A program made the position numbers and the translations under genes. The notes beneath the pieces were generated by a model. The model searched no databases. It was given only the letters and a program-made list of their open reading frames with translations, and was not told the DNA's origin. A stretch of 64,000 bases of DNA from an uncultured Ruegeria sp. (GTDB lineage: Bacteria; Pseudomonadota; Alphaproteobacteria; Rhodobacterales; Rhodobacteraceae): contig NZ_CANNGO010000003.1 in assembly GCF_947504215.1 (NCBI RefSeq), positions 248,001-312,000 of the forward strand, written 5' to 3'. Positions 43,618-51,706 of the stretch are shown here, one piece after another (positions within the stretch are counted from its first letter, which is position 1; the number at the start of each line of letters is the position of its first letter).

Positions 43618-45801
43618 ATGTCATTGCGCTTTGTTTGCCTGGCATCTGCCCTTGCCCTGACCGCCGGTCAGGCCATGGCAGAGATGAATTTCAACAGAAT
43701 TGCGTCCTTCCCCGTCGTGAAGAACATGGCCGAAGGCGCGGACACCAACCGCGAAACCTCACCCGAGATCATCGCCGCCACCGTGGATGGCATGATGCTG
43801 GTTTACACCGACAGCCCGCTGGGTGCGATCGGCATGATCGATATCACCGACCCGGCCAACCCCGCCCCCGCCGGCACAATGGATGTGGGTGGTGAACCGA
43901 CATCCGTTGCGATCGTCGGCACAACTGCGTTTGTCGGGGTTAACACATCCGAAAGCTACACCGCGCCTTCCGGCAAGCTGATCTCGGTCGATGTTTCAAG
44001 CAAAGCGGAAACCGGCGCCTGTGATCTGGGTGGCCAACCCGACAGTGTCGCCATTGCGCCTGATGGCAGCTTTGTTGCCGTTGCGATTGAGAACGAGCGC
44101 GATGAAGGCCTGAATGAAGGGATCATCCCGCAGTTGCCCGCCGGGTCTCTGGCACTGGTCCCACTAAAAGACGGCGCCATGGAGTGCGCGGCGATGAAAA
44201 TGGCCAACCTGACCGGCCTGACCGAAGTTGCACCCACCGATCCTGAGCCTGAATTCGTGGACATCAACGGCCTAGGTGAAACGGTCATCACCTTGCAGGA
44301 AAACAACCACATCGCGGTTGTCGACAAGGATGGCATCGTAATCAACCATTTCTCGGCTGGCAGCGTTGACCTGGAAGCCATTGACGCCACAGACGAACGC
44401 GGCGCGCTGATCTTCACCGAAAGCCAGAAGGGACGCCTGCGCGAACCTGATGCGGTCAAATGGATCGACGGCAAGCACTTCGCCACCGCAAATGAAGGCG
44501 ACTACAAGGGCGGTTCACGCGGATGGACGATTTTCCACAAGGACGGCAGCGTCGTTTATGAAAACGGTACCGAGTTCGAAAAGGCCATCATTCAGATCGG
44601 CCACTACCCCGACAAACGGTCCGACAACAAAGGCGTGGAACCCGAAAGCGTAACAGCTGCCACCTTCGGCGACACGCCAATGATCTTTGTCGGAGCAGAA
44701 CGCGCCTCGGTCGTTGGTGTCTATGATGCCACGGACCCGGCCAGCCCGGTTCTGAAGCAGTTGCTGCCCTCGGGCGTTGGCCCCGAAGGCTATGTGGCGA
44801 TCCCCGAGCGTAACCTGCTGATCTCGGCCAATGAAAAAGACCTGATCGAAGATGGCGGCCCGCGTGCCCACGTCATGATTTACGAGTATCAGGACGCGCC
44901 CGCCACCTATCCGCACCTGACCTCGGAAGGTGCGGATGAGTTGATCGGATGGGGCGCGCTATCCGGTCTGGTCGCGGACGAGGACGGCATGATCTATGCC
45001 GTAAATGACAGCTTTTACGGCTTCCAGCCCTCCATCTTCAAGATCGACCCCAGCCAACAGCCCGCCCGCATCGTAGACGTCATCCGCATCCACCGCCAGG
45101 ACGGCAACGCGGCGCAGAAACTAGATCTGGAAGGCATCACGCTTGACGGTGAAGGCGGATTCTATGTCGCCTCGGAAGGCCGAACAGACCGCGTCATCCC
45201 GCACGCGATCTACCACGTCTCGCAGGACGGCTTGATCAAGGACCGCAAGGGCGAGATCGGCCTGCCACAGGAACTGATGGCCGTTGAAAAACGCTTCGGC
45301 TTTGAGGGTATCACCAAGGTCGGTGACACCCTGTGGATGGCCGTTCAACGTGAGTGGAAGGACGATCCCGAAAACCATGTCAAGCTGGTCGCCTATAACC
45401 TTGAGACCAAGGAATGGGGCGCCGTGCACTATCCAAAAGCCGATCCCGAAACCGGTTGGGTCGGCCTGTCGGAAATCGTGGCCTTTGGTGATCATGTGTA
45501 CGTCATCGAACGCGACAACCAACACGACCACCGGGCGGTGACTAAGAAAGTCTATCGCATCCCGCTGTCAGAAATGACCCCTGCCCCGCTGGGTGGCGAA
45601 CTGCCCGTGGTCAGCAAGGAGCTGGTCCGCGATCTGCTGCCCGACCTGACTTCGACGGGTGGCTATGTCTTGGACAAGATCGAAGGTCTCGCCATCCTGT
45701 CTTCGGGCGAAGCGTTCGTGATGACTGACAATGACGGGGTCGACGACGCCTCGGGCGAAACGATGTTCTGGTCGATAGGATCGGTAACGGCCGGGAATTG
45801 A
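43618..45801 (+). CDS. Exported esterase-like activity of phytase family protein
   Basis: A periplasmic or secreted protein of 727 residues with signal peptide MSLRFVCLASALALTAGQAMA. The N-terminal half is a beta-propeller-like region (choice-of-anchor style repeats: GMIDITDPANPAPAGTMDVGG, VVGVYDATDPASPVLKQL). The C-terminal half has the phytase-type esterase-like signature (LDLEGITLDGEGGFYVASEG, RFGFEGITKVGD, KIEGLAILSSGEAFVMTDNDGVDD). It probably acts in organic phosphate use. Pho-box-like repeats lie upstream; a strong hairpin without a T tract (45819-45850) lies downstream. Confidence 0.88.
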   Translation: MSLRFVCLASALALTAGQAMAEMNFNRIASFPVVKNMAEGADTNRETSPEIIAATVDGMMLVYTDSPLGAIGMIDITDPANPAPAGTMDVGGEPTSVAIVGTTAFVGVNTSESYTAPSGKLISVDVSSKAETGACDLGGQPDSVAIAPDGSFVAVAIENERDEGLNEGIIPQLPAGSLALVPLKDGAMECAAMKMANLTGLTEVAPTDPEPEFVDINGLGETVITLQENNHIAVVDKDGIVINHFSAGSVDLEAIDATDERGALIFTESQKGRLREPDAVKWIDGKHFATANEGDYKGGSRGWTIFHKDGSVVYENGTEFEKAIIQIGHYPDKRSDNKGVEPESVTAATFGDTPMIFVGAERASVVGVYDATDPASPVLKQLLPSGVGPEGYVAIPERNLLISANEKDLIEDGGPRAHVMIYEYQDAPATYPHLTSEGADELIGWGALSGLVADEDGMIYAVNDSFYGFQPSIFKIDPSQQPARIVDVIRIHRQDGNAAQKLDLEGITLDGEGGFYVASEGRTDRVIPHAIYHVSQDGLIKDRKGEIGLPQELMAVEKRFGFEGITKVGDTLWMAVQREWKDDPENHVKLVAYNLETKEWGAVHYPKADPETGWVGLSEIVAFGDHVYVIERDNQHDHRAVTKKVYRIPLSEMTPAPLGGELPVVSKELVRDLLPDLTSTGGYVLDKIEGLAILSSGEAFVMTDNDGVDDASGETMFWSIGSVTAGN

Positions 45802-45899
45802 CCAAACTGCCCTGCACCTACCGCCCCGCCCACAAGCGAGCGGGGCGGTACTGGGTCCAATGAACGAGACATTCGTGCCTTACGCAAGCCGGTCGCAAT

Positions 45900-46700
45900 T
45901 CATTGCTCGACGGCGAGAGTTGCACCTTTCGACAGGACGTCGTCGAATATCTGTGCGATTTGCGCGTCACTAGGCAGGGATCGATCGTCGGAAGTTTCAG
46001 AGAACCAAAGAAACTTGTTTTCTTTCGGTTCGGACTGATAGATGCGCAAAAGAAGCTCGGCTTGCGAGACATCAAACGCACGCGGATCCATCACCCGAAA
46101 CAGGAAAACGCCACTGTAGGCCTGCTCAGGAAACTGTAGGAATGACTGCTTGTCGTGGTAAGACAGCCAGTGTGTTTCGTTAAAAAGAACGTACTCAACC
46201 TGATCAGTAACCTGTTTCGCGACCAGTGTTCGTCCGTTTGCATCCTGGGCAAAGCCTTTCAAACGCGTAAGATCAAACGGGCCCGGGCGATAGATTTCTT
46301 CGGTCGGACCCTGACCGATGCGAACCTCGGTAATCTCAGACGCATATCCGCCATCAATCATTTTAGCGCATATCAAAGCGCAATCCGGAGACTGTGATCC
46401 CACGACCAGAATGTTGGAGTCGTTCATTCCAATGGAATCAGGCAACACAGCAGCTGCTAGAAATTCATTCGTCGTGTTGTTTTGCTGAATGCTGTTAAGG
46501 GCGGGAATTCCAAAAACACCCAAGGCCGCAACAACGAGCATACCACCGCCAACAGTCTTTGATCCACGCCCGGCTCTAAGAAGAAGAAACACTCCAATCA
46601 GACAAAACAAGCCCACGGCAATGTAAGGCGACAAAACAAGCAAGGCATAAAGTACGCCAAAGTCACCTTCGCCCAATCGGCATTCCTTTCTTCGATCCAA
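45900..46700 (-). CDS. Orphan membrane protein of unknown function
   Basis: A 266-residue protein with two N-terminal membrane segments (VLYALLVLSPYIAVGLFCLIGVFLLL and GGGMLVVAALGVFGIPAL) and a C-terminal soluble domain containing two Cys (SPDCALICAKMIDGGY). The start may lie a few codons further in, as the first residues are highly charged. The coding region is A/T-richer than flanking genes. No relatives recognised and no operon partner. Confidence 0.75.
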   Translation of the reverse strand: MDRRKECRLGEGDFGVLYALLVLSPYIAVGLFCLIGVFLLLRAGRGSKTVGGGMLVVAALGVFGIPALNSIQQNNTTNEFLAAAVLPDSIGMNDSNILVVGSQSPDCALICAKMIDGGYASEITEVRIGQGPTEEIYRPGPFDLTRLKGFAQDANGRTLVAKQVTDQVEYVLFNETHWLSYHDKQSFLQFPEQAYSGVFLFRVMDPRAFDVSQAELLLRIYQSEPKENKFLWFSETSDDRSLPSDAQIAQIFDDVLSKGATLAVEQ

Positions 46701-46810
46701 TCACTGCGCAGTCTCACTCGTACAAGAGCGATCTTGTCACTCAATTTAAGAGGCTGCAATCAGGGTCCGGCGACCGACAGCATAGTTTTCCTACATTTCA
46801 CCCCTTGCTA

Positions 46811-46845
46811 CAAACAACGCCCCGCGTCTGGAGGAACGCGGGGCG
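46811..46845 (-). terminator. Terminator of hsp20
   Basis: On the minus strand, CGCCCCGCG-ttcctccaga-CGCGGGGCG forms nine pairs followed by TTGTTTG. It lies 54 bases after the hsp20 stop. Confidence 0.8.
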
Positions 46846-46898
46846 CGTGTTGCGACAATCCAAGGGAGGAGAGGATTACCGCGCGATTTTCATAAGCC

Positions 46899-47366
46899 TT
46901 AGTTCACGGCTTTGGCGTCAACCACGTCCTTCTCGATCGCATTGGCCGAAGAAATCTCGATCCGGCGTGGTTTCAGTGCTTCGGGCACTTCCCGCTTCAG
47001 GTCGATATTCAGCATGCCGTTCTCATGGCTGGCACCTGTGACACGAACATGATCGGCCAGAGCAAAGCGACGCTCGAATGCGCGGGTCGCGATGCCACGG
47101 TGCAAATAGCTGCGCTCTTTGTCCTCGGTCGATTTCTTACCGGCCACGAGCAGTGAATTCTCTTTCATTTCGACCGACAGGTCATTTTCGGAAAATCCGG
47201 CGACGGCTACTGAAATCCGGTAGGTGTCAGCATCGGTTTTTTCGATGTTGTATGGTGGATAGCTAGGTTGAGCCACGTCATTGGTCAGTACACGGTCCAT
47301 CATGTCTGCGATCTGGTCGAAACCAATGGTGGCGCGGTGCAGCGGTGCAAAATCAAAACTACGCAT
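46899..47366 (-). CDS. Small heat shock protein Hsp20
   Basis: A 155-residue alpha-crystallin-domain chaperone. The N terminus is MRSFDFAPLHRATIGFDQIADMM, as in IbpA-like proteins; the domain shows YRISVAVAGFSENDLSVEMKENSLLVAGKK and a C-terminal GMLNIDLKREVPEALKPRRIEI with the I-x-I-like anchor. I took the ATG at 47366 because GAGGAT is eight bases upstream. That Shine-Dalgarno is buried in a hairpin, see the element at 47374-47392. Confidence 0.95.
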   Translation of the reverse strand: MRSFDFAPLHRATIGFDQIADMMDRVLTNDVAQPSYPPYNIEKTDADTYRISVAVAGFSENDLSVEMKENSLLVAGKKSTEDKERSYLHRGIATRAFERRFALADHVRVTGASHENGMLNIDLKREVPEALKPRRIEISSANAIEKDVVDAKAVN

Positions 47367-47373
47367 GTGTCGT

Positions 47374-47392
47374 ATCCTCATTCTTGAGCGAT
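47374..47392 (-). promoter_or_regulatory. ROSE-like RNA thermometer hairpin over the hsp20 Shine-Dalgarno
   Basis: The 5' leader of hsp20 contains AUCGCUCA-AGAA-UGAGGAU. With one bulged G in the left arm it folds into seven pairs capped by an AGAA loop, and the Shine-Dalgarno GAGGA lies wholly in the right arm. The left arm contains UCGCU, matching the U(U/C)GCU signature of ROSE elements that control hsp20 genes in alphaproteobacteria. Confidence 0.65.
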
Positions 47393-47490
47393 TTACGAAA
47401 TAGGCCCTCCGAATGGACGGGCGGTGATTGGTACCGAGCCCCATATTTGGCGACCCGGTACAATTCACATGGGTAGCGATTTGGCCGAGT

Positions 47491-48306
47491 TCAACCCCCT
47501 CCGGAACTGATGAATTTAGCCCCTGAACTGGACTTGTCCGAACCAACCTGCAGCCTGCGGATTGTAGGCTTTGGCTGCGGCGCATCGCGGCGCAAGATCG
47601 TTTTGAGATCGGCTACAACTTCCGCCAGTTCCATGCCAAAACCAATTTTCTTGCCACGGTGGAACCCGACCGCCGAGACGACCGACAAAATCTGCCAACG
47701 CGGCCCGTTCTTGGCCAGAATGGCCGAGCCTGATGAACCGAAAGTGACATCGCAATCAAAGGTGATCAGACCTTGCCGGCGTTCAAGCATGCGGCAGGAC
47801 CGCTCGCGCGTGATCGTCTCGGATCGTCCCCGCCCGTACGAGGCGATGCTGATCTCTTTGCCGGACACGCGCCCACTGTACAGGGCAAAGGGATCCGCAA
47901 CCGAGTAGGGGATCGGTTCTTCCAATCGCATCAATGCGACGTCAACCCGGATGCTGCTAGGCGATAACACGTCATTGGTGCCATAGCCGGGGTGGGATGC
48001 AATTTGCACAACCTTGCGGTCCGCCAGGGCCGCCCCATTGCTGAGCCCGGCCCGGAATGTGACCTCGCCCGGCAAATAGGCTTTGCCAGTTTTCTTGTCC
48101 AAAGCACAGTGGGCTGCGGTCAGAACAATATCCTGCGCGATCAATGTACCGGTGCAAAAGGAAACGGTGCCAATGTCCAGTCGGCCAATCGCTTCCCAGC
48201 CATACAGATCATCCCGATCGGTCAATTTGCGCTTGCTGCTTTGTGCATATCCGGTGGTCACGGCCATCAACAGGCAAAGCAAAGAGATTGTAAGACTTCT
48301 GATCAT
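47491..48306 (-). CDS. Trypsin-like serine protease, exported (paralogue 1)
   Basis: A secreted S1-family protease of 271 residues with signal peptide MIRSLTISLLCLLMAVTTGYA. The catalytic triad is visible as His (LTAAHC), Asp (RVDVALM) and Ser (FGSSGSA). The pattern GRLDIGTVSFCTGTLI is shared with its upstream neighbour, showing a tandem duplication. Its start overlaps the neighbour's stop (ATGA). Confidence 0.92.
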   Translation of the reverse strand: MIRSLTISLLCLLMAVTTGYAQSSKRKLTDRDDLYGWEAIGRLDIGTVSFCTGTLIAQDIVLTAAHCALDKKTGKAYLPGEVTFRAGLSNGAALADRKVVQIASHPGYGTNDVLSPSSIRVDVALMRLEEPIPYSVADPFALYSGRVSGKEISIASYGRGRSETITRERSCRMLERRQGLITFDCDVTFGSSGSAILAKNGPRWQILSVVSAVGFHRGKKIGFGMELAEVVADLKTILRRDAPQPKPTIRRLQVGSDKSSSGAKFISSGGG

Positions 48307-49094
48307 GGCCGAATAAACCTCGCGCCGATATTCTTGCCGGTGTCATTTCCGGGCGCGGACAAGCCATAGCCGCGACCTGCATCAAGCTCGGCACGCAGCA
48401 ATTCCAGCGAGTTTTCGACGGACGTTGCGATCGCCACGCTTTGGCCATCCATGCTGGCCTTGGCTGCGACGACCGACACGATCTGAGGACGTGTTTCAGA
48501 GAACGAAAAAACCGGGGCACCGGATGAGCCGAAATTCACGTCACAGGACATCACCAGAATCCCCGAATTGCGGTTCATGACCGAGCAGACCTGCTGAAGC
48601 GAGGGCGCCTCGGCCCGGTCCTGCGCATAGGATACGACACCCACGTCTTCACCCCGGGTGGGTTGAACGCCTGTCTCAAACGGAACAACGGATGTACTTC
48701 TGATCGGCTGCCAAAGCTCGATCAGCGCAATATCCGCACGAACGCGGTCTTTAGAGGCTATTGCGCTATACTCATAATCTGGATGAACAACCGCTTGGCG
48801 CGCCGTTCGATATGCCAGTGCACGCCCCAGACGCCAGCCCGCAAGAAACTCGATATCCGCCGGATTGACCCGCTTACCGGTTGCCTTGTCAAACAAGCAA
48901 TGCGCGGCTGTCAGGACAAGGTCGGGCGATACCAGTGTTCCGGTGCAAAACCCGCCACCCGCGATATCCAGACGCCCCACCGCCATCCAATCCCGTCCGG
49001 AATCAGATGTCTCCAGGCTTTTTAGCCCGGAATCCTGCGCCGTGGCCGCGATAGGCAGCACACTGATCGCGATGGCCATGATCCAGTTCCGCAC
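48303..49094 (-). CDS. Trypsin-like serine protease, exported (paralogue 2)
   Basis: A secreted S1 protease of about 263 residues, paralogous to the downstream gene (GRLDIAGGGFCTGTLVSPDLVLTAAHC). Triad: His in LTAAHC, Asp in RADIALI, Ser in FGSSGAP. I prefer the GTG at 49094, which has GGAG upstream and leaves the signal peptide (WIMAIAISVLPIAATA) at the N terminus; an ATG at 49187 would add 31 residues. Confidence 0.9.
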   Translation of the reverse strand: MRNWIMAIAISVLPIAATAQDSGLKSLETSDSGRDWMAVGRLDIAGGGFCTGTLVSPDLVLTAAHCLFDKATGKRVNPADIEFLAGWRLGRALAYRTARQAVVHPDYEYSAIASKDRVRADIALIELWQPIRSTSVVPFETGVQPTRGEDVGVVSYAQDRAEAPSLQQVCSVMNRNSGILVMSCDVNFGSSGAPVFSFSETRPQIVSVVAAKASMDGQSVAIATSVENSLELLRAELDAGRGYGLSAPGNDTGKNIGARFIRP

Positions 49095-49214
49095 GCGGTT
49101 CTCCGGCAAATACCCCGAGGTAAGTGTCTTATGTGCCGCGTTGGGCGAAAATAGGGCGGTGGTGTTGCGCCCGGTTTTCAGGCGCAACTGATGCTGGTCT
49201 GCATCAGCAAACTG

Positions 49215-50537
49215 CTATCGCAGGATTGGCACATTTAGATCGACACCGTCGCCGTGCCTCAGACCGCGTGGTTCAGGGCCGCCAGTGACCCAATCCAGCA
49301 GCTCGACCGTATGCACGATCGGGATGCTGGTGCCAGACCCGATCTGCATCATGCATCCAATATTGCCCGCCGCGATGACATCCGGTTTTTTTGCTTCCAG
49401 CGTTCGGACCTTGCGCTGTTTCAGCTGCGCCGAAATCTCGGGCTGCATCAGGTTGTAGGTCCCCGCACTGCCGCAACACAGATGGCTGTCCGCCGGTTCC
49501 ACAACAGTGAACCCCGCGCGTTTCAGCAGATCCTTTGGGTAACTCTTGACCTTCTGGCCATGCTGCAGCGAACAGGCTGCGTGATAGGCAACGGTCAATC
49601 CCGTGTCATCCGCAGTTGGCAAATCCAGTTGCATCAGCAATTCGCTGATATCCATCGCGACTGCCGATACTCGCTGCGCATCTTCCGCCAGAACGTCATT
49701 GCGGAACATATGCCCGTAATCCTTGACCGTTGTCCCGCAGCCCGAGGTGTTGATGACGATGGCATCCAAGCCGTCACTGTCCATCTCGCGCGTCCAGGCC
49801 CTAATGTTGGCCGCCGCCGCTGTGTGGCTTTCCCGACTTTTACCCATGTGATGGGTAAGGGCCCCGCAGCATCCCGCCCCCTCGGCCACCACAACTTCGC
49901 ACCCCAGACGGGTCAAAAGCCGGATCGTGGCATCGTTGATATCCGTGTTCAGTGCCTTTTGTGCGCACCCGGTCATAAGCGCGACGCGTTTTTTGCGTGG
50001 ACCCTTGGGTGCAAAGCTTTGTGGGTCATCGTTCCGACTGACCGGTGGAATATGCTTGGGCGCCATTTCCAACATTGCGCGCAATCGTGCATCAGGCATC
50101 AGGAACCGGAAGGGGCGGCCCAGTTTGGCCCCGATCAAAGCCCACCGAAACCGCATTGGATAAGGCAAGATCTGCGCCAGAATCCATCTTAGTACGCGGT
50201 CCGAGAATGGTCGCTTGTAGTTGTCCTCGATATATTCCCGCGCGTGATCGACCAGATGCATGTAATGCACGCCCGACGGACAGGTTGTCATGCACGCCAG
50301 ACAGGACAGGCATCGGTCGATATGTTTGACGGTTTTCTCATCCGGCACACGCTCATTCTCAAGCATGTCCTTGATCAGATAGATACGCCCCCTTGGGCTA
50401 TCCAGTTCATCCCCCAGAATCTGATAGGTCGGGCAGGTCGCGGTACAAAACCCGCAATGCACACAGCTTCGCAGGATTTCGTTCGATCGCTGGGTTGCTG
50501 GATCCTGCAACTGTTTGTCCGAAAAAGTCGTTTGCAT
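49215..50537 (-). CDS. glcF: Glycolate oxidase iron-sulfur subunit GlcF
   Basis: The electron-transfer subunit of glycolate oxidase, 440 residues. Two 4Fe-4S motifs are visible: Cys25-28-31-35 (CVHCGFCTATCP) and Cys75-78-81-85 (CLSCLACMTTCP). Two CCG-type cysteine-rich domains follow (EGAGCCGALTHHMG, DSHLCCGSAGTYNLM). It is third in glcD-glcE-glcF. Confidence 0.96.
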   Translation of the reverse strand: MQTTFSDKQLQDPATQRSNEILRSCVHCGFCTATCPTYQILGDELDSPRGRIYLIKDMLENERVPDEKTVKHIDRCLSCLACMTTCPSGVHYMHLVDHAREYIEDNYKRPFSDRVLRWILAQILPYPMRFRWALIGAKLGRPFRFLMPDARLRAMLEMAPKHIPPVSRNDDPQSFAPKGPRKKRVALMTGCAQKALNTDINDATIRLLTRLGCEVVVAEGAGCCGALTHHMGKSRESHTAAAANIRAWTREMDSDGLDAIVINTSGCGTTVKDYGHMFRNDVLAEDAQRVSAVAMDISELLMQLDLPTADDTGLTVAYHAACSLQHGQKVKSYPKDLLKRAGFTVVEPADSHLCCGSAGTYNLMQPEISAQLKQRKVRTLEAKKPDVIAAGNIGCMMQIGSGTSIPIVHTVELLDWVTGGPEPRGLRHGDGVDLNVPILR

Positions 50538-50541
50538 CCGC

Positions 50542-51642
50542 CTACCCCATCAGACCCGGATTGAAGATCCCATTGGGATCGAACCGTTGCCGCAGTCCTT
50601 GCGACAACGCAGCAACGCCCGCAGCTTCAGGCTGAAATCGGCCCAAGGCCTGAACCGTTTCGGCATCCGCCCGCACCAGTGACGCGTGACCCTCAAACGC
50701 ACCCAATCGCGTGCGAACATCCGAGCCTTCAGGAACCAATGCCCAGATCAATCCGCCGCCCCAATCCAACAACAACTTTTCGGCCTCTAACCTTGCCGCA
50801 ATTTCAGAAGCCGCACCCGGTTTGACCGAGATGCGCCAGACATCACCTTCGACATCGCTGAACATGCTGACATCGCGCACGGAACGCCAAAGCGTTTCGC
50901 CGTCTTCGATCTCTGAAATTTCGCCAAACCCAGCCAATTCGGTTTTCAACCGGTCAACCCGGTACGCAACCGAATCTGCAAAGCCTTCAAGCCGCAATAG
51001 CACGTGCCCTGCTGCCGGATCATATGCCCCTCCGCTGACCTCAAACGGGGATTTCAGTGCCGCAGATAGGGTCTGAACAGCCTGAGCAACACTCCCAACC
51101 TGAACGGCCAACGCGGCAATCGACTCTGATTTGGGCAAAACCTTCAACGACACTTCGGACAGCACTCCCAAGGTCCCCCAGGACCCGGCCATCAATTTGA
51201 CCAGGTCATAGCCAGTGACATTCTTCATCACCCGGCCACCGTTCTTGATGACTTGCCCAAGCCCGTCGACATAACGCACACCCAACAGATAGTCGCGGCA
51301 TGCCCCGGCCTGAATGCGGCGCGGACCCGAGACATTCGCGGCAACCACACCACCAATGGTCGGATCGCCATCCGTCCCCATCAGGCCACGATGATCCATC
51401 GGCTCAAACGCCAATTGCTGCCCTTCAGCAGCAAGTACAGCCTCAATCTCAGAAACCGGTGTTCCAGCCTTCGCTACCAACGTCAACGCGCCAGGTTCAT
51501 ACAGTGATACTCCACTCAAACCCGCAATGCTCAGTACTTGTTCGGATCCGATGATACCTCGCGTACCGCCCCCTACTATTCGGACCGGCTGATTCAGATC
51601 GGCCACAATATTGGCCAGATCGGCCTCGGTTTCAGGTTTCAT
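50542..51642 (-). CDS. glcE: Glycolate oxidase FAD-binding subunit GlcE
   Basis: A 366-residue FAD-linked subunit. The flavin-binding segment is GGGTRGIIGSEQVLSIAGLSG, with GPRRIQAGACRDYLLGVRYVDGLGQVIKNGGRVMKNVTGYDL as the PCMH-type core. The C terminus FDPNGIFNPGLMG is the usual end of the family. The mini-element at 51646-51706 separates it from glcD. Confidence 0.95.
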   Translation of the reverse strand: MKPETEADLANIVADLNQPVRIVGGGTRGIIGSEQVLSIAGLSGVSLYEPGALTLVAKAGTPVSEIEAVLAAEGQQLAFEPMDHRGLMGTDGDPTIGGVVAANVSGPRRIQAGACRDYLLGVRYVDGLGQVIKNGGRVMKNVTGYDLVKLMAGSWGTLGVLSEVSLKVLPKSESIAALAVQVGSVAQAVQTLSAALKSPFEVSGGAYDPAAGHVLLRLEGFADSVAYRVDRLKTELAGFGEISEIEDGETLWRSVRDVSMFSDVEGDVWRISVKPGAASEIAARLEAEKLLLDWGGGLIWALVPEGSDVRTRLGAFEGHASLVRADAETVQALGRFQPEAAGVAALSQGLRQRFDPNGIFNPGLMG

Positions 51643-51645
51643 GGT

Positions 51646-51706
51646 GCTTCATCTTTTCAAAAATACTCTGGGGGAGGCGCGCGTAGCGCGGCGGGGCATA
51701 GCCCCT
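51646..51706 (-). repeat. Terminator-like intergenic mini-element, copy B
   Basis: On the minus strand this holds two small hairpins (GGGGC-tat-GCCCC and CGCGC-tac-GCGCG), then CTCCCCCAGAG followed by TATTTTTGAAAAGATGAAGC. The last part equals the element at 38700-38732. It lies between glcD and glcE and could attenuate transcription within the operon. Confidence 0.65.

Noticed and set aside
45819..45850. Strong hairpin after the phytase-type gene as an intrinsic terminator
   Set aside because: The eleven-pair stem is real, but there is no T tract on either strand, so I did not list it as a terminator.
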